DNA of 64,000 nt from Lasiosphaeria ovina (lineage: Eukaryota > Ascomycota > Sordariomycetes > Sordariales > Lasiosphaeriaceae): NCBI GenBank assembly GCA_033439765.1, contig JAULSN010000004.1, positions 72,001 to 136,000 on the forward strand, written 5' to 3'. The notes under the pieces are model-generated. The model was not told the DNA's origin, searched no databases, and saw nothing but the letters and a program-made list of their open reading frames with translations. The translations under genes were made by a program, and so were the position numbers. Within the stretch, counting starts at the first letter, position 1, and every line of letters starts with the position of its first letter. Shown piece by piece: positions 43,426 to 56,227 of this stretch.

Positions 43426-46202
43426 ATGAAATTCTCCCACAGCATCCAGTTCAACGCTGTTCCCGACTGGAGCAGCCACTACATCGCCTACAGCAACCTC
43501 AAGAAGCTGTAAGAGGAGCCCCAGACAATAATCCCCCATGTTCGTTCGCGCTGACAGCGTCATCCATCTAGCATCTACCAACTCGAAAAGACCATCCATC
43601 AGTCGTCGGGCGGCGATGCCGAGTCGCGCCCCCTCATCCAGTACGAGGATCCCGAGACAGTCTTCATCCGCGCCCTTGACGTCGAACTAGAGAAGATCTC
43701 GTCCTTCTATGTGCTGAAGGAAAAAGAGCTGGTCGATGAGGCGGATGCGCTGTTGCGCGATGTTGGCGCGTTCGAGGACGGTCCAAATGACGAATCCCAA
43801 CCCCGGCCGCCCGTTCGCACCCGGTCAGCCGAACGACCGCGGCCGCCCCCACAACCGCGAAGCCAGAGTGCGCGCAGCCGTAACTCAACTGAGGATGGTG
43901 TCGAAGACAGCGAAGACGAGGCTGATGAGACAGTCGGTCTGGCATCAAGGCGGAGGTCGAGCTTCGGGAGGCGCAGGACGGTCCCGAATATCATGCAGGC
44001 ATCGACGGACATGACGGCCTCTACCGAGCTCACGCGGTCGCTGCGAAGATACAGCGCGACCTATGACGACTACGCCGAGCAGGCGGCTCTTTTCTCTTCC
44101 GGAATCATGCTAAAGAAGAGGATCATCACCATATATGTCCAGCTCTGCGAGCTCAAGTCGTATGCTCAGCTCAACAGGACTGGCTTCAGCAAGGTGCTCA
44201 AAAAGTTTGACAAAATCGTCGACCGCCAGCTGCGGCGCAAGTACATGGACTCGTACGTTGACACGGCCTACCCCTTCCGCTCCGAAACGACGGCCGAGCT
44301 GGAAGAGAACATTTCCAAAATCGTAGACGCCTACGCAACCATCGTCACCAACGGCGACAAGGAGGCCGCAAACCGGGACTTGAGGTCGCATCTGAGAGAG
44401 CATGTTGTCTGGGAACGGAATACCGTGTGGAGAGACCTGATTGGCATGGAGAGGCGGGCTGAGGCTGCCAGCCTGGGCCACACCTTGCTTGGGCGAGACA
44501 CGGATCTAACCAAGACGCTTCGCCAGGGAGATACCGAGCAGGTGCTGCCGACCAAAGAGATATCCACACCGCTCGGCCGATTTACCTGCCCAGTGTGGCT
44601 CTTCAGCTCGACCATGATGACCCTTATCGTCATCCTTACCATCTTCTTCGTCCTTCTCTTGGTTCCTTTAATGGAGAAGCCCGAGCAACAGAACTGCCTG
44701 GCCATGCTGGTGCTTGTCAGTTTGCTTTGGGCCACCGAGGTAAGCACGCTGCAGACTTGATTGCCTTCCCATTGGGCACGTCTAACAGACTCTCACATCA
44801 GGCGATACCCCTTTTTGTCACCTCTCTCACGATACCTTTTCTCTGTGTCGTCTTAAACGTCTTCCGCCAGACAGAAAGGCCGCATACACGGCTGGACTCC
44901 AAGGATGCCACAGCCGCCGTCTTTGCCGCCATGTGGACTCCGGTCATCATGCTGCTGTTGGGCGGCTTCACCCTTGCAGCTGCGCTGTCAAAATGCAGCA
45001 TCGACAAGAGGATTGCGACATTTGTGCTTAGTAAAGCAGGAACGCAGCCGAGAACGGTGCTCATTGCCAACATGGCCGTCGCTGCCGTTGCGAGCATGTT
45101 GATCAGCAACGTTGCTGCTCCGGTTCTCTGCTTTGGCATCATCGAGGTAAGCAGCATGCCTGCGAAGAGTGGCCTGGACCAGATGCTGACTATAGCATTT
45201 CTGTAGCCAATGCTTCGTAACCTCCCCGCCGGGTCCAACATGTCAAAGGCCGTCATCATGGGAATCGCGCTTGCCTCTAACATTGGCGGCATGCTCTCGC
45301 CTATTGCGTCGCCACAGAATGTTGTTGCTATTGGCATCATGAACCCCGCGCCGACTTGGGGCCAGTGGTTCTTTATTGCGATTCCTGTGGGTGTCATCTC
45401 TTTGCTGCTGATATGGGCTATCCTTCTCGTTACCTTTCAGCCCGGCCGCGGAACCACTATCGTGCCCATCCGGCCCGTGCGTGACCCGTTCACGGGCCTG
45501 CAATGGTTTGTGTCTGTCGTGACCGTCTCCACCATCGGCCTTTGGTGCGCATCGCACCAGCTCGAGTCCACGTTTGGCGACATGGGCGTCATTGCCATCA
45601 TCCCCATTGTGCTGTTTTTCGGTCTGGGAATCCTGACTAAGGAAGACTTCAACAACTTCCCCTGGACCATCATCATCCTGGCCGCTGGTGGCTTGTCTCT
45701 CGGCAAGGCCGTCAACTCGTCTGGCCTCCTCCACACCGTCACGGGCGCCATCACCGCCCGCGTCGAGCATCTGAGCCTCTATGGCATCTTGGTCGTGTTT
45801 TCCGGTCTGATCCTCGTTATTGCCACCTTCATCAGCCACACCGTCGCGGCCCTCATTATCCTGCCGTTGGTGTTCGACGTCGGCCAGCGCCTTGAGCAGC
45901 CCCATCCCAACCTCCTGGTCATGGCTGGTGTGTTGATGTGCAGCGCCGCCATGGCGTTACCTACGAGCGGGTTCCCGAACATGAGTGAGTCTCTGTCCTT
46001 TTTTGTTCATTACGTGGCAAGTATAAAGCGTGCTAACCTCGCGTCTTCACTCCCTTCAGCTGCCATCATGAAGGAAGACCCTACCGGCCAGCGCTACCTG
46101 CACGTCAAGCACTTCATCACCCGCGGCGTGCCCAGCAGCTTGCTTACCATGCTAGTGGTTGTGACTGTGGGCTACGGCGCCATGATAGTGTCGGGCATGT
46201 GA
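43426..46202 (+). CDS. SPX-domain low-affinity phosphate transporter (PHO87/PHO90/PHO91 family)
   Basis: Sodium/anion-symporter-type permease with an inositol-pyrophosphate-sensing SPX domain. Exons 43426-43508, 43572-44739, 44802-45146, 45207-45984 and 46060-46202 give 838 residues. The ATG at 43426 starts the canonical SPX opening MKFSHSIQFNAVPDWSSHYI, whose lysines bind inositol phosphates. SPX helices continue with YSNLKKLIYQLEK and LNRTGFSKVLKKFDKI; a Pro/Arg/Ser-rich, acidic insert of about 80 residues separates them. The membrane part starts near residue 385, has about a dozen hydrophobic segments, and includes SNVAAPVLCFG and a closing LPTSGFPNM motif typical of the DASS fold. Plasma-membrane PHO87/90 or vacuolar PHO91 cannot be told apart here. 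Family call very confident. Confidence 0.93.
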
Positions 46203-47722
46203 GGGTGTGTCGAGAACTAGAGGAGAATCTAAACTGCGCTGTAGAGGGCTCTGCTGTACTGTTTCCGTCTGTATTGATTCTCTTCTGGTCCAATTATTAT
46301 CAACAGGTAACTCATATAATTAGCAAGCAAGCTAGCGTCTCCATCTTGTAGCATGCATGCATACATTGATATTCAGGCACAAAATGATATTCGGAGCAAT
46401 AGCGTTAGTATTACAGGAATCAGCGGGGTGGGTAGTACGGTTATAGGTAGAACTCGTGTAGGATTCAAAGAATTTAACGCACACGCCTTGGCTAAAGTAG
46501 GTAGGTATTTGTTGAGCTATCTAGGAGTCCAGGAGATAGTGTACGTATGTGCCTAGCCTAGGTTGAGGTATTCCGTAGGTGAATGGATAATGAGAGAGGT
46601 ATGTGAATAGAAGGATATAAGCAAGCTTTTTTTTCTTCTTATTTTTTTTTTTTTTTTTTTTTTTTGGTTTCTTGTTTCTGGTGTCATTCAGGCTCTGTGT
46701 TTGTGAGTAGGTTGTTTCCCGTCAAGCGGAAGACAAGAGCTCGACCCAGCATGTTCCTAATTTCTCTCGTAGAGATTGAGAGTGCCTGGTAGTTGGTTAT
46801 TTATGCCCCCTTTTCTTAATCCCACTTTCTGTTCCTTTCCTCTTTTTAGGGGGTGGGGCGGTGTATTCGCTGTTGCTGATAGTGGTGGTTGATGTGTTCA
46901 CTCACTCGGTCACTCGCGCGCCGAGGTCATGCCCCCTTTTACTCTTTCTGTGTATCTTCTCTGTGGCCAAAGATTTGTTTATTCATTTCGGCGAGTGAGA
47001 AAAATCTATTGGACAGTGCCTATGTTTTCAGTCATGGCTGTCGTGGTCCATGGTCTTTGGATGGCAATCCTGCTTGTACATACAAATACTTTAATTCCGA
47101 TGACCGGTCTAAACGAAACTACCTGAAGCTACTTTCAAAACAGCACAGCCAGGCAACGTGCGTACCCGACATATTCACAATGATGTTCACTCACTCGAGG
47201 CACGATCAACTCCCAAAGGTGTTTCGAACAGCCTTCAAACAGCCGAGTAACGCAGTAGGCATTTTCTTCAATAGTCCGTAGCTCCGGATGCACATCAGCC
47301 ACCTATGCATTCTGGGTGTTTATTTCCTGCCACAGGTGAAGATATCCCCACAAGAGACGCTAGGCATGGCAGCCTCTTCTCCATCACCTCGCCCCTTCAA
47401 TTGATTGGAAAATGACAGAAATCAGCGCGGAGGGGTATCTTGGCATCCTTTAATCGACTAGCACCGCTACTAAAATAAATGTGTTAAATAAGAGAAAAAG
47501 GTATTTCGCACCGAGACATGATGTTGTGGACAGGGAACCATCTGGGCCAAGCAAAGGAACCATGTATGGGGTAAAAGAAGATCCAAAAAGGGGTGATAAA
47601 TAGGGGCCGAACTCCAGCCAAACTCCTCAAAACGCGCCTTCAAGGCGTCGCTTATGATGCATATATCACCATTAATTACCCTTGCGGTCCAAATAAGAAA
47701 CAAAGCATAATTCCCTGCCCGG
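46203..47722. other. Convergent intergenic region between the permease and the Gag1-like gene
   Basis: 1.5 kb of 3' flanks. A run of 24 T lies at 46642-46665. No gene or repeat unit was recognised. Confidence 0.45.
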
Positions 47723-50244
47723 TCACAGCGCCGCAGACAGCGTTGGGCTTAGGACAACTGTGGTGGGCGAGAGCACAGTACTGCTATTTGCATCGACGTG
47801 ACCATGCTGCCCAAACGAGAATACCTTCTGCAGGCTCCGGCGAATGCCCTTGCCGGGTGCTTCGTCAGAGTTGTTTTCCTTGCCCTCCTTTTCGCGGTCT
47901 TTGTCATCGGCAAATTTCTCGGACTTGCTGCCACTGAGAAAGCCGAAGCTCAAGCGCCGCGATGATCCAAGCGTGGCCGTGCTGCCCTTGCGTACGTGCT
48001 GCTGTTTTTGCTGCTGTGCTTTACGGCGACGTATCGCAGCCAATTCTGAAGAGGTTGGCACCGCCTGGATCACCATCTTCGGCGGCCACTCGCCGTCGCG
48101 CTTCCAGCCGACAACGCAGGCGCGCATCATGTCAGAGAGATTTACAGGACACGACGGCTGCAAGCTGTGTACAACAATCTTGTCATACAGTGACGGGTAG
48201 ATGGAGGGTGTGATGGAGGTGCGCATCGGGTTCTGAGGTGGCAGAAGCGGTGGCGGTATGGGAACTAGTGTCTCGACAGGGTAGAGGGCGTCAGGAGCCG
48301 ATTCTTGCGACGACGTCCTCTGCACGCCGGTCCCCGTCGACGTCTTGGAGAGTGACGCAGAGTGGGCGGAATCCGACTCGGATGGTGGCGGAGTGATTGC
48401 CATGATGTCGAGTTGCTGGGAAGTGCGAGTAGTGGAGGGTGAGAGAGGCGAGGTGCTCGCTGGCGGAGACGCTGCCATATTGTTGACAGGGGCAGACTCG
48501 GATCTGTGGTGCCGCCGGAAGAGGCGCCGGGGAGAGGACGGCGAGATGGGAGTCGGGGGCTTAGGCCTGACCCGCACTGTTCTGGCCCCCGTCCACGCGT
48601 TACGGCGCGCCTCGAAACATGCCAGCCCTGGGTTCCATGCAGCCTCTTCGCGCACGGCTCTCCGGCGGAGAGTCTGCCTCGTGATGATGGACGACTGAAT
48701 CGCCGTCCCAACGGCTTCGGGGCTATCAAAGCGGAAGGGAGAGCCGCCAGAGACAGGTATTTCGTCATCCGAGACGTCAGAGGTCCACTCTATACGAGAC
48801 GAGAAGTGCAACGCATCTTCCGAGATGATGCTGTAAACAGACTCGGCGTCAGACTCGGAATCGGCGTCGTCGCCAGCATCCCTCGGGGCGTCTTGGTCAA
48901 AGACGGGAGGGTGCGCGGGAGCTGCAGGGGCGGCATGCAGGTCACTTTCTGGCGCCCGGGGAATATGATCCGAGGCAGTGACTGTGGAGCCGCTCGTGCG
49001 CGGATAAGGGCTGGAGTCATTGGCCTGCTCACTGTCTCCCTGGAGAGGTTGTGGTGGTGGTGACGGCAACACAGATGGCCATACAAAATCCCAGTCGCAG
49101 CGGATCTTCTCAGCCAAGAAGCGGCGTACAGCTTCCTTTTGCTTGACCTTGTCTCTGCTGATAAGGTCGGCATCGACATCTGGAACGGCGACGGGCTGAG
49201 GGTGCGAGACCCGGAGCTTAGTGAAGGGCAGCCTTGGCGACTTATACAGCTCCGAGAAAATCATCTTAGGCGAGGGTATCTTTGGGTAAGTGGGAATGTC
49301 AATGGGCGACAATTCGCGATCGCCACCGTCGGCCTCGCGTAGGGGTAGCTCTGACGACGGGGCCGACTTTATATGGGCTGAAGGCGCGGGGGCCAGGGCC
49401 TGCTCGCAATGCGGGGTGGCCTGCCCAAAAGGGAGTGGTATGATGTCCTGACCTGGCTCGGCTGGCCCTGGGCGGCCTGGAGAGGGGACACAAGAGACGG
49501 CGCAGGTTAGCGATCTGCGCATTGACTGCAAGCCAGCAAACCTGACAGGGAGTCTGCCCGAGTCTGCACTGACAGACAACTCGGGGCATTCACGCTAAGG
49601 TTATCGAGCTATCGTCCGTCCAATACTCCGTAAAAACAGGATGGTATGCGGCGTCGGTGCAGAGCATCCAATGTCGAGATGAAGCAGCACCCAGTGTAAA
49701 GTGTACAAAGGGGAAAAACAGGGCAGGATGCTTCACCCCCCGCTGTTGTACCTCTGCACAGTACTGTACCGCTTGTAGCGAATAGAGAGGCAAAGGGGGC
49801 TGGGACCAGGACCAGCTTCCGCCTGGTGCTGCACCCTTGATCGCCAGATGGAATGCCGGTGAACGAGGGGCCCATCCCGAAGCTGAATAACTACCTTGAT
49901 GGGCGGGAGGAAGGAAGACGGGAGGACAAGAAACAACCGGCGCAAGAGGTTCAACGGTAACGCAACAGCAGCAATAACAAAAAAAACGTACCGGTGGTGT
50001 TATTGTCAATACCCTGTTCGAACCCCGAATCTTCGTCGAGTCCAAGTCTGCGGGCGTCGATGCAGTGCTGGTGGTAGTTGGACCCAGACTCACCGTACTC
50101 ACCCAGCGCTGCTGGGGTGGTACCACTAGTTAAGCTAGTGCCACCGGCCTCATCATGGTGGCCCATTGACGGACGGCTTTGGCTCTCCCTGGTCGGATGC
50201 AGAAGAGGCTGCCCGCCACGGGGCTGGTCCATTCTCGACAGCAT
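47723..50244 (-). CDS. Gag1-like clamp (DUF4050-type) protein
   Basis: Conserved ascomycete protein of the family annotated DUF4050 or Gag1-like clamp; the fission yeast member has been tied to amino-acid uptake and TOR signalling. Exon 2 (47723-49476) carries most of it. Its acceptor is strong (GCTAACC branch, pyrimidine tract, CTCCAG). Exon 1 (49992-50244) ends at GTACGT, and a 515-nt intron joins them in frame: 668 residues from the outermost ATG, with further ATGs at 50232 and 50166. The conserved core is split: REEAAWNPGLACFEARRNAW near 340-360, and YPSLYDKIVVHSLQPSCPVN with VVGWKRDGEWPP near 505-550. The remainder is Ser/Pro-rich and disordered. If the intron is kept, ATG 49522 would give another N-terminus. 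Family moderate to good; function inferred. Confidence 0.72.
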
Positions 50245-51846
50245 CAACAGCGTCAACGGGCGGGCGGCCAGCCAGGGATCGGCGCTTTGTTGATCGGGTC
50301 TGGCGCTCCTCGGCTCGTCAGCTCGTTGCAACTTCCTTGGGCTTGGCGTGCCCTTACTTTTTTGGCAGCGGTTTTTTAGTCTTGCCCCTCGCGATTGTCT
50401 GGGGAAAGGACGGCAGGATCCGTCTCCTCCCTGCAGTTTGCCTTGTCAAAGACCACCTCACTTGCAGTTGCAGCCAGTTCCGAATTCAACGTCGGGTCTC
50501 CCACCTTTTGCCCCGCTTTCTCTTGTCTCGCCGGTTTTTGCCCGTCCTCAGGTTTTTTTCTCGTCCGTCCCCGGTACAGTACAGGCAGGCCTGTGGGCGG
50601 GGCGCTTCCAAATGGGGCGACGGAAGAGAGAAATCACGCAGGATGCCCTGCTGTAAAAGGCCCAGAACCACACAGAGAGGGAGAGGGCGCGAAGACGTGA
50701 AGAGGGTGGTTGGCCAAGGAAAAGACAGAGGTGAGTTGCAGCAGCGCAGTGACTGACTGAAAAGTGGCGCGCCCAGACAAGTGGGGCTAGCGAATCGTGC
50801 AGACCCGTTTCCAAGACACAAGGTTATTTTTTATGTTCCCTTTTGTGCATGACGGATCGTGTGACCCCCCAAACGATCCCATCTCCAGATAGCTTGGCCA
50901 CCCCACCACCTCGAGCAGCTGCCGCTTGTCATCAACTGGCTGATCCGCTCCAAGCCGCGCCGCGCCATTGAACCTCTCATACTCACACTCACATGCTCGC
51001 GCGCTGCCACGTTCCCAGACAGATCACCACAGGCTGCCTGCCGCCTCTCAAAAACTCCGCGGGGAGGATGACTGCTTCTCCACGGAGGCCGAAATGGGGG
51101 AAGAAAGCGTTGCACGAGACGCATCAAATCCAACCTAACCATGGCAGTTAGCCCCCTAGCTCCAGCTAATAGGCAGTCAAACATTTGAAATCCCGAGGCC
51201 AGCTCAATTCTGCCCCACATTCCGCCCTGTAGTGTAAGCACCGAAGCTGCAAAGAATGGATCCAAAGATGGCGGCGACGAAGCGACGGTAGCGGTGAAAA
51301 CCAGTTTGGACCGCGTCCAGCTGCAAAGTGCAAATGTACATACTTGTATGCAGCAAACATACACCGAACTGCCCTGGCAGCAGGAACATTCGCCTTTTTG
51401 CGCCCGAGCGAAAGCGAAAGCAGGAGAAGAAGAAAAGAAACAATACATTGCATTCCAGATGCCTAGCAATCCCACCATGCCATCCCATGCCATCCCCTTC
51501 CCGAGTCCCGCCGCCGCCCGCCCGCCCCTCTTCCGGCGTCGGAGCTCTCCGCTGCCCTGCCAATCTATCTGCATATATCTACCAGGTTCGGTCGGGGACA
51601 TATCCATGTCAGGCCATGCTTCATCCCGTCTCCTATACGCACATGCCAATGTATTATACTTATCATCACGCGAGGCTGGGGCGATGATAAAAAAATAAAA
51701 TCAAAACTCCAAAACGGCCAGCCAGAATGAAACAGTCGTGAGCGCCATAATCAACGCCAAAAGCCAAAAGCAAAAAGCAAAAAGAAGAAACAAACAGTCT
51801 CTTTTTAGAATAATTTACAATGTACGGAGTAACAAGCCCGCCAAAG
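50245..51846. other. Intergenic region upstream of the Gag1-like gene, to the PEX14/17 3' end
   Basis: 1.6 kb. A 272-codon minus-strand open frame at 50831-51649 has no domain, unusual composition (Trp/Cys/Ser/Arg-rich) and no splice logic, so it is not called. A TACGGAGTA motif lies at 51823-51831. Confidence 0.45.
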
Positions 51847-53018
51847 CTACCTCGGCGAGGCGGGAAAGGTGCGGGTGCTGAGCAAAACGCCCTTGACTCT
51901 CCTAATGTTGTCCCTGGCCTTTTTGATCTCGTCGTCAGGCTCGTTTGAGTGCGCGCTGTTGCCGTAGGCCGAAAAACCGCCGCCGTAGTCGGTCTGGGCC
52001 GAGGCGAGCTTGTTCATGTCGTCGTTGAGCGCGCCCACGGCCGCCTTGACGTCGCCGTATGACTCGGTCTGCGCGACCAGGCCGCTGCTGACCACCTTGA
52101 CCGACGCCGCCAGCTCGGTCAGTCGCCGCGCCTGCCGCGCGCTCGCCTGCTCGGGCTGCCGCGGCTCCGGGCTCCGGGCGCGCACGGGGCTCGCCGGCAG
52201 CGACGTCTGCACGCCAATGTCGCGGTGGAACAGCTCGGTCGGGTCGTCGCAGCTGCTCGCGGCGTCGCCGACGTCGCTGCCGCCTGCGCCTGGGTGAATT
52301 CCTGCGTGAGATGATGCCGCGTCGGGTTTCGTCTTGGTGACGGCGGCCGGGATCTCGGACACGGTGCCCTCGAGCTTCTCGATCAGCTTGGCCAGGTCCT
52401 GCTGCACCATCTCGTGGAACGAGATGCGCGCCTCGGTGAGCGAGTCCACCATAGGCTCCACCACGAACTTGCTCACGCCGTACACGAGCGTCGACACGCC
52501 GCCAAACGCGTACAGCGTGTTGAGAAACCCGTTGACCGTCACGAGCGGTGGCGGCCGCGCCGGCTTGGTCAGGAACTCGGGGTACGTGATGATGGGCGGC
52601 CGGTCGTCCTTCTTCTCCAGCGTGTGCGGTTCTGTAGTTTCTGGTCGGCGCTCGTGTGATTCCGTGGTCTGCAGCTTGGCAACGTGTAAGTGTAGGTCTG
52701 GCGCCATGAACAAGGAGTACCCACCTGGCTTTGCGCGTCGGCGTGCTCTTTCTGTGCATCATCCTTCAATAGCTCGTCGATATCGCCCTCGGGGATCCCT
52801 TTTGTCCTCAGGAACTCGGCCTTGCGTTCTGTGCTTGTGCTCTGCACTGCGTCGTCCTGGAGGAACTTCCTCGCCCGCTCCAACGACGCCGCGCGCGAGT
52901 TGTCCTCCGCCTCAGCGCTCGGCTTGTTCTCGGCCTCTGGAGTTGTTGGGGGGGCCTGTTGCCACGCGGGTGTGCCAGATTGGACTTCGCCGTGGCCGTC
53001 TTCTCCGGAGTCGCCCAT
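51847..53018 (-). CDS. PEX14/17: Peroxin of the PEX14/17 (PEX33) type
   Basis: Component of the peroxisomal import docking complex. Exons 52725-53018 and 51847-52668 (GTGGGT...GCAG intron) give 371 residues; an acceptor six bases earlier would add two residues. The PEX14 N-terminal domain is at about 48-85 (RARKFLQDDAVQSTSTERKA, then EFLRTKGIPEGDIDELL), the part that binds PEX5 ligands and PEX19 in PEX14. A hydrophobic segment near 140-165 (NTLYAFGGVSTLVYGVSKFV) is followed by a coiled coil (DLAKLIEKLEGTVSEI). That arrangement, unlike canonical PEX14, resembles the filamentous-fungal PEX14/17 protein also called PEX33. The C-terminus has Arg/Pro-rich and helical parts. Family confident; the PEX33 rather than PEX14 choice rests on memory of the membrane region. 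Confidence 0.8.
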
Positions 53019-54702
53019 TGCTGCCGAGTTGGGATAGTACTAGGGAAAACAGTAACGGCAAAATGCCGGTTGTAATCTGTAAAGCGTTGGCCGACAGGAA
53101 GAAAGCGCGACGAGAGGCTGACAACGGGAACTCGGGTGCGTGATGTGCCGAGGCTCAACAATGGAGCTGTTGATGACATCCATCCATTGCTTGCTCGGGT
53201 GGTCTAAGCGTCTGGACTTGGCGCTTTGGGCCTGTGGGCAGGCAGGTTGGTTCAGCAGCGCCCCCCGGCCCGCTCGCACCGCTGTGGCGCTACCACTTTG
53301 TCGGCAGATAGGGCGCATAGGTCTAGCAAAATCGAGAGACCCAATGGAGGAATTTTGGCGATGGTGAAACAGGCTTGGATTTAATGAAATCTCTATGCAT
53401 TGCATTGAGTCAGGACACGAAGTAGGTAGGTATTATTGCTCGGGTTTTCAAATATCGACTACGAGGACACTACCGCCGAAATCTGGCTCTTTTGGCTGCA
53501 AGTGCTGAGGCCTTTCGTCCCGCACTGAGGAGCCAGGGCATCCATCTCTCTCGACTCGACACTTGCGTAGGTGCACTCCCGCTACCACCCAAGGTTATAT
53601 CCAAATTCCCGTCCCCGTCGCCCGAGACGCGACCTTTTGCGAGCCGCAAAATTCAATATATCTTCTCAGCATACTCCAGTACAAAACTGCATAGCAAAAG
53701 ACGAGACGAGGTATGCAGTTGTTCCCTTGACAAACCAGACCGAGGGTTTGCGTCTCCCGCTTCTTCCCCACAGAATCTGCCACCCCATCAACTGGACGGA
53801 CGGACAGACAGACAGACAGCTTCGCCGACGAGAGGCACCCACGCCGTGCCAAGAAGAAGTTGAAAGACTTGAGATCTCCAGGCTGCCTGACACGCAGGGT
53901 TGGTCGAGAAAGAGCGGAAAATGTAAGCGACTTTCAAAGCAGACGTAAGAGTGAACCACGGAGCGCGCGCGAGTGCAAGCAAAGGACAACCCAAGGCAAG
54001 TCGGGCGCAAGTGCAAGTGTGAGGTGAGGTGCAGGTGCAAGTGCAACAAAGTGCGAATGCCTTCATTTTTGTGTCTGAGTCTAGGACATGGGACGAGAAA
54101 AAGCACCATGCACCACAGACAAGAGAGAAATGCGCCACGAGAAATACGGGCGGGCGCCGGCAGCGCGCATGTGTTGTTCGCGGGCGTGCCTCGCCTTGTG
54201 AAACCTGCGTCCGAGGCGACAAGTGGCTGAGGCGTCGGTCGAGGCGAGGCAAGCAAGCGGCAGGCCAACCGGCGAGCGAACGAGGGGATGACGGCGGTCA
54301 ATGGAGGCGTCGCGCCGTTCCGATACGCAGGCCCCAAGCCAAAGCCAGGGAAGCAGGCAGTCAGGCAGGCGGTTTGCTGTCGCCGGGTGGCTCAGTTGAG
54401 GTCTAGGGCATCCATCCATCCATTCATCGGCCATTCCCACGCATCCATCCGCCGCATCTGACATGGCAAGGGCAATCAACGAGGGAGCGAGCTTATTTGG
54501 ACGACTTGTGGTGCAGAAGTCTGTCCGTGTCCTGATCTGACCTTCCAGACCTGACCTGACCTGACCTGACCTTACTGGCCCTGTTCATACTACAACACTA
54601 TTATCCTTTGTCTTGCCTCGTTCCGTTCCTAGCTCGGTCGTGTTGGTCGTGTCGCGCGCACGCCGCCCTTCCCAATTGCAGCCAGATACAGACCAGAGCC
54701 AA

Positions 54703-54740
54703 AGCCAAAGCAAAAGCAAAAGCAAAAGCAAAAGCAAAAG
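54703..54740. repeat. Short AGCAAA hexanucleotide microsatellite
   Basis: Begins as AGCCAAAGCCAAAGC and continues as about five AGCAAA units. It lies about 140 bp before the (GCAAA)36 array and shares its core. Confidence 0.7.
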
Positions 54741-54875
54741 GCTAGGCAGAGCAGAAGTCACCAAACCGCGTCAACCTGGAACTCTTGCCCCTCCACGGCT
54801 ACGGCCAACCAACAACCTAAGCATCGGATCCCATTAGTTTGGGCTTTGGCGCCGTTGGTGCACACAACGCAACAA

Positions 54876-55055
54876 GCAAAGCAAAGCAAAGCAAAGCAAA
54901 GCAAAGCAAAGCAAAGCAAAGCAAAGCAAAGCAAAGCAAAGCAAAGCAAAGCAAAGCAAAGCAAAGCAAAGCAAAGCAAAGCAAAGCAAAGCAAAGCAAA
55001 GCAAAGCAAAGCAAAGCAAAGCAAAGCAAAGCAAAGCAAAGCAAAGCAAAGCAAA
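54876..55055. repeat. (GCAAA)36 pentanucleotide microsatellite
   Basis: An uninterrupted 180-bp run of 36 perfect GCAAA units. Because the unit is not a multiple of three and holds no stop in any phase, all frames stay open, which creates false Lys/Gln/Ser/Ala and Cys/Phe/Ala/Leu proteins on the two strands. Confidence 0.97.
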
Positions 55056-55587
55056 GGAACCAAGCAACAGACACCACAAAACACACCCTCTCCTCCGTGC
55101 CCGCAACATCCGCGTCCGCCCTCGGCCGGGGATCGGTCTGAAGATATTTGACAAGACAACCCCGTCGGCTCCGTGGGCCTAGGCAGGCGGCTTAGCCTTG
55201 GCTTTCCCGTTACCTCAGCTCAATTGCCCCTCGCGCAACGACGAGCCAACCCGCGAGTCTCTCTCTTGTTGGGATCCTTTGCGCCACGTCATTTCATAAT
55301 CAACGCGACCGGATATACGCATCCGTACACACCTCATCTCACACATCTTACACCTCACATCTCACATCTCTTCAGCCTCTGGACTGCAGACATTACACGC
55401 CGATAGACAGGGGCCAAAGTCATATGTCGTACCCTCAAACTCGCCTACCTGCCTAGCGAGAGAGATAGTGTGTGTGAGAGCGAGTGAGAGAGCCGCGCAC
55501 CTAAATAGCCCGTTAGATATATCAGACGCGCAGGCACACAAGCACAAACATACAATCCCCCTTCACCATACCAGCACCACCGCAGCC

Positions 55588-56189
55588 ATGTCTTCACGGC
55601 CCCGTCGCTCGGCCGCCCAGCGCGCCACCGTGGCAATCACTGACATGGCCGACAGAGACAACGAGCGCCCCATGTCGTCTCGTACACGCCGCTCCGGCGG
55701 CATCGCCTCGCTGTCGCGCGGGCCCCCCTCGTCGCCCGCCAGCAGTCCCGCCGACTCCAACCAGCACATGCACCTCACCGTGAAACTACCATCTAGCAAG
55801 CTGCGCCAGGCCACTAATGGCAACAAGCGCAAATCCTTGGGCACTCCCACTCCTGCCGCCACCACTCGCGGTCCCTATGGCCGCGCTGCTGCCGCCGCCG
55901 GCGCCCGTACCAGGGGAGGCAAGAAGAGCTATGTAGTCCCGAGCGAGAGCGAGGATGACGACGACGACGACGACGATGATGACGACGACGACGATGACGA
56001 GGAGGAAGAGGAGGAAGAAGAGGGCGAAGACGAAATCGAGGTCGGTGAGCGGGCGGGCCTCGTGGACGTCGACGACGAGGATGAGGAGGAAGACGAGGAC
56101 GAGGATGAGGAGCGGATCGAGCTCGGCGAAGAGGACGCTGAGGGCGAGGTCGACGACGAGATGGACATTGACGCAGATGGTGATGACGA

Positions 56190-56227
<38 letters not shown>

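Larger units (their letters stand above)
53019..55587. promoter_or_regulatory. Divergent intergenic region between PEX14/17 and IES2, rich in microsatellites
   Basis: 2.6 kb. It holds an AAGTGC-type repeat near 54000-54050, (CTGAC)n near 54548-54572, an AGCAAA repeat near 54703-54740 and (GCAAA)36. A likely pyrimidine-poor IES2 leader follows (CTCACACATC-type repeats near 55335-55370). Long open frames across the microsatellites are artefacts of the repeat. Confidence 0.5.

Noticed and set aside
42826..43599. 257-codon minus-strand open frame
   Set aside because: Antisense to the start of the SPX permease, whose frame and splice sites are well supported; no independent signal.
50831..51649. 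272-codon minus-strand open frame between PEX14/17 and the Gag1-like gene
   Set aside because: No recognisable domain, odd Trp/Cys-rich composition, and three other long frames overlap it in the same GC-rich stretch.
54758..55159. Cys/Phe/Ala/Leu and Lys/Gln/Ser open frames on both strands
   Set aside because: Produced entirely by the stop-free (GCAAA)36 microsatellite.
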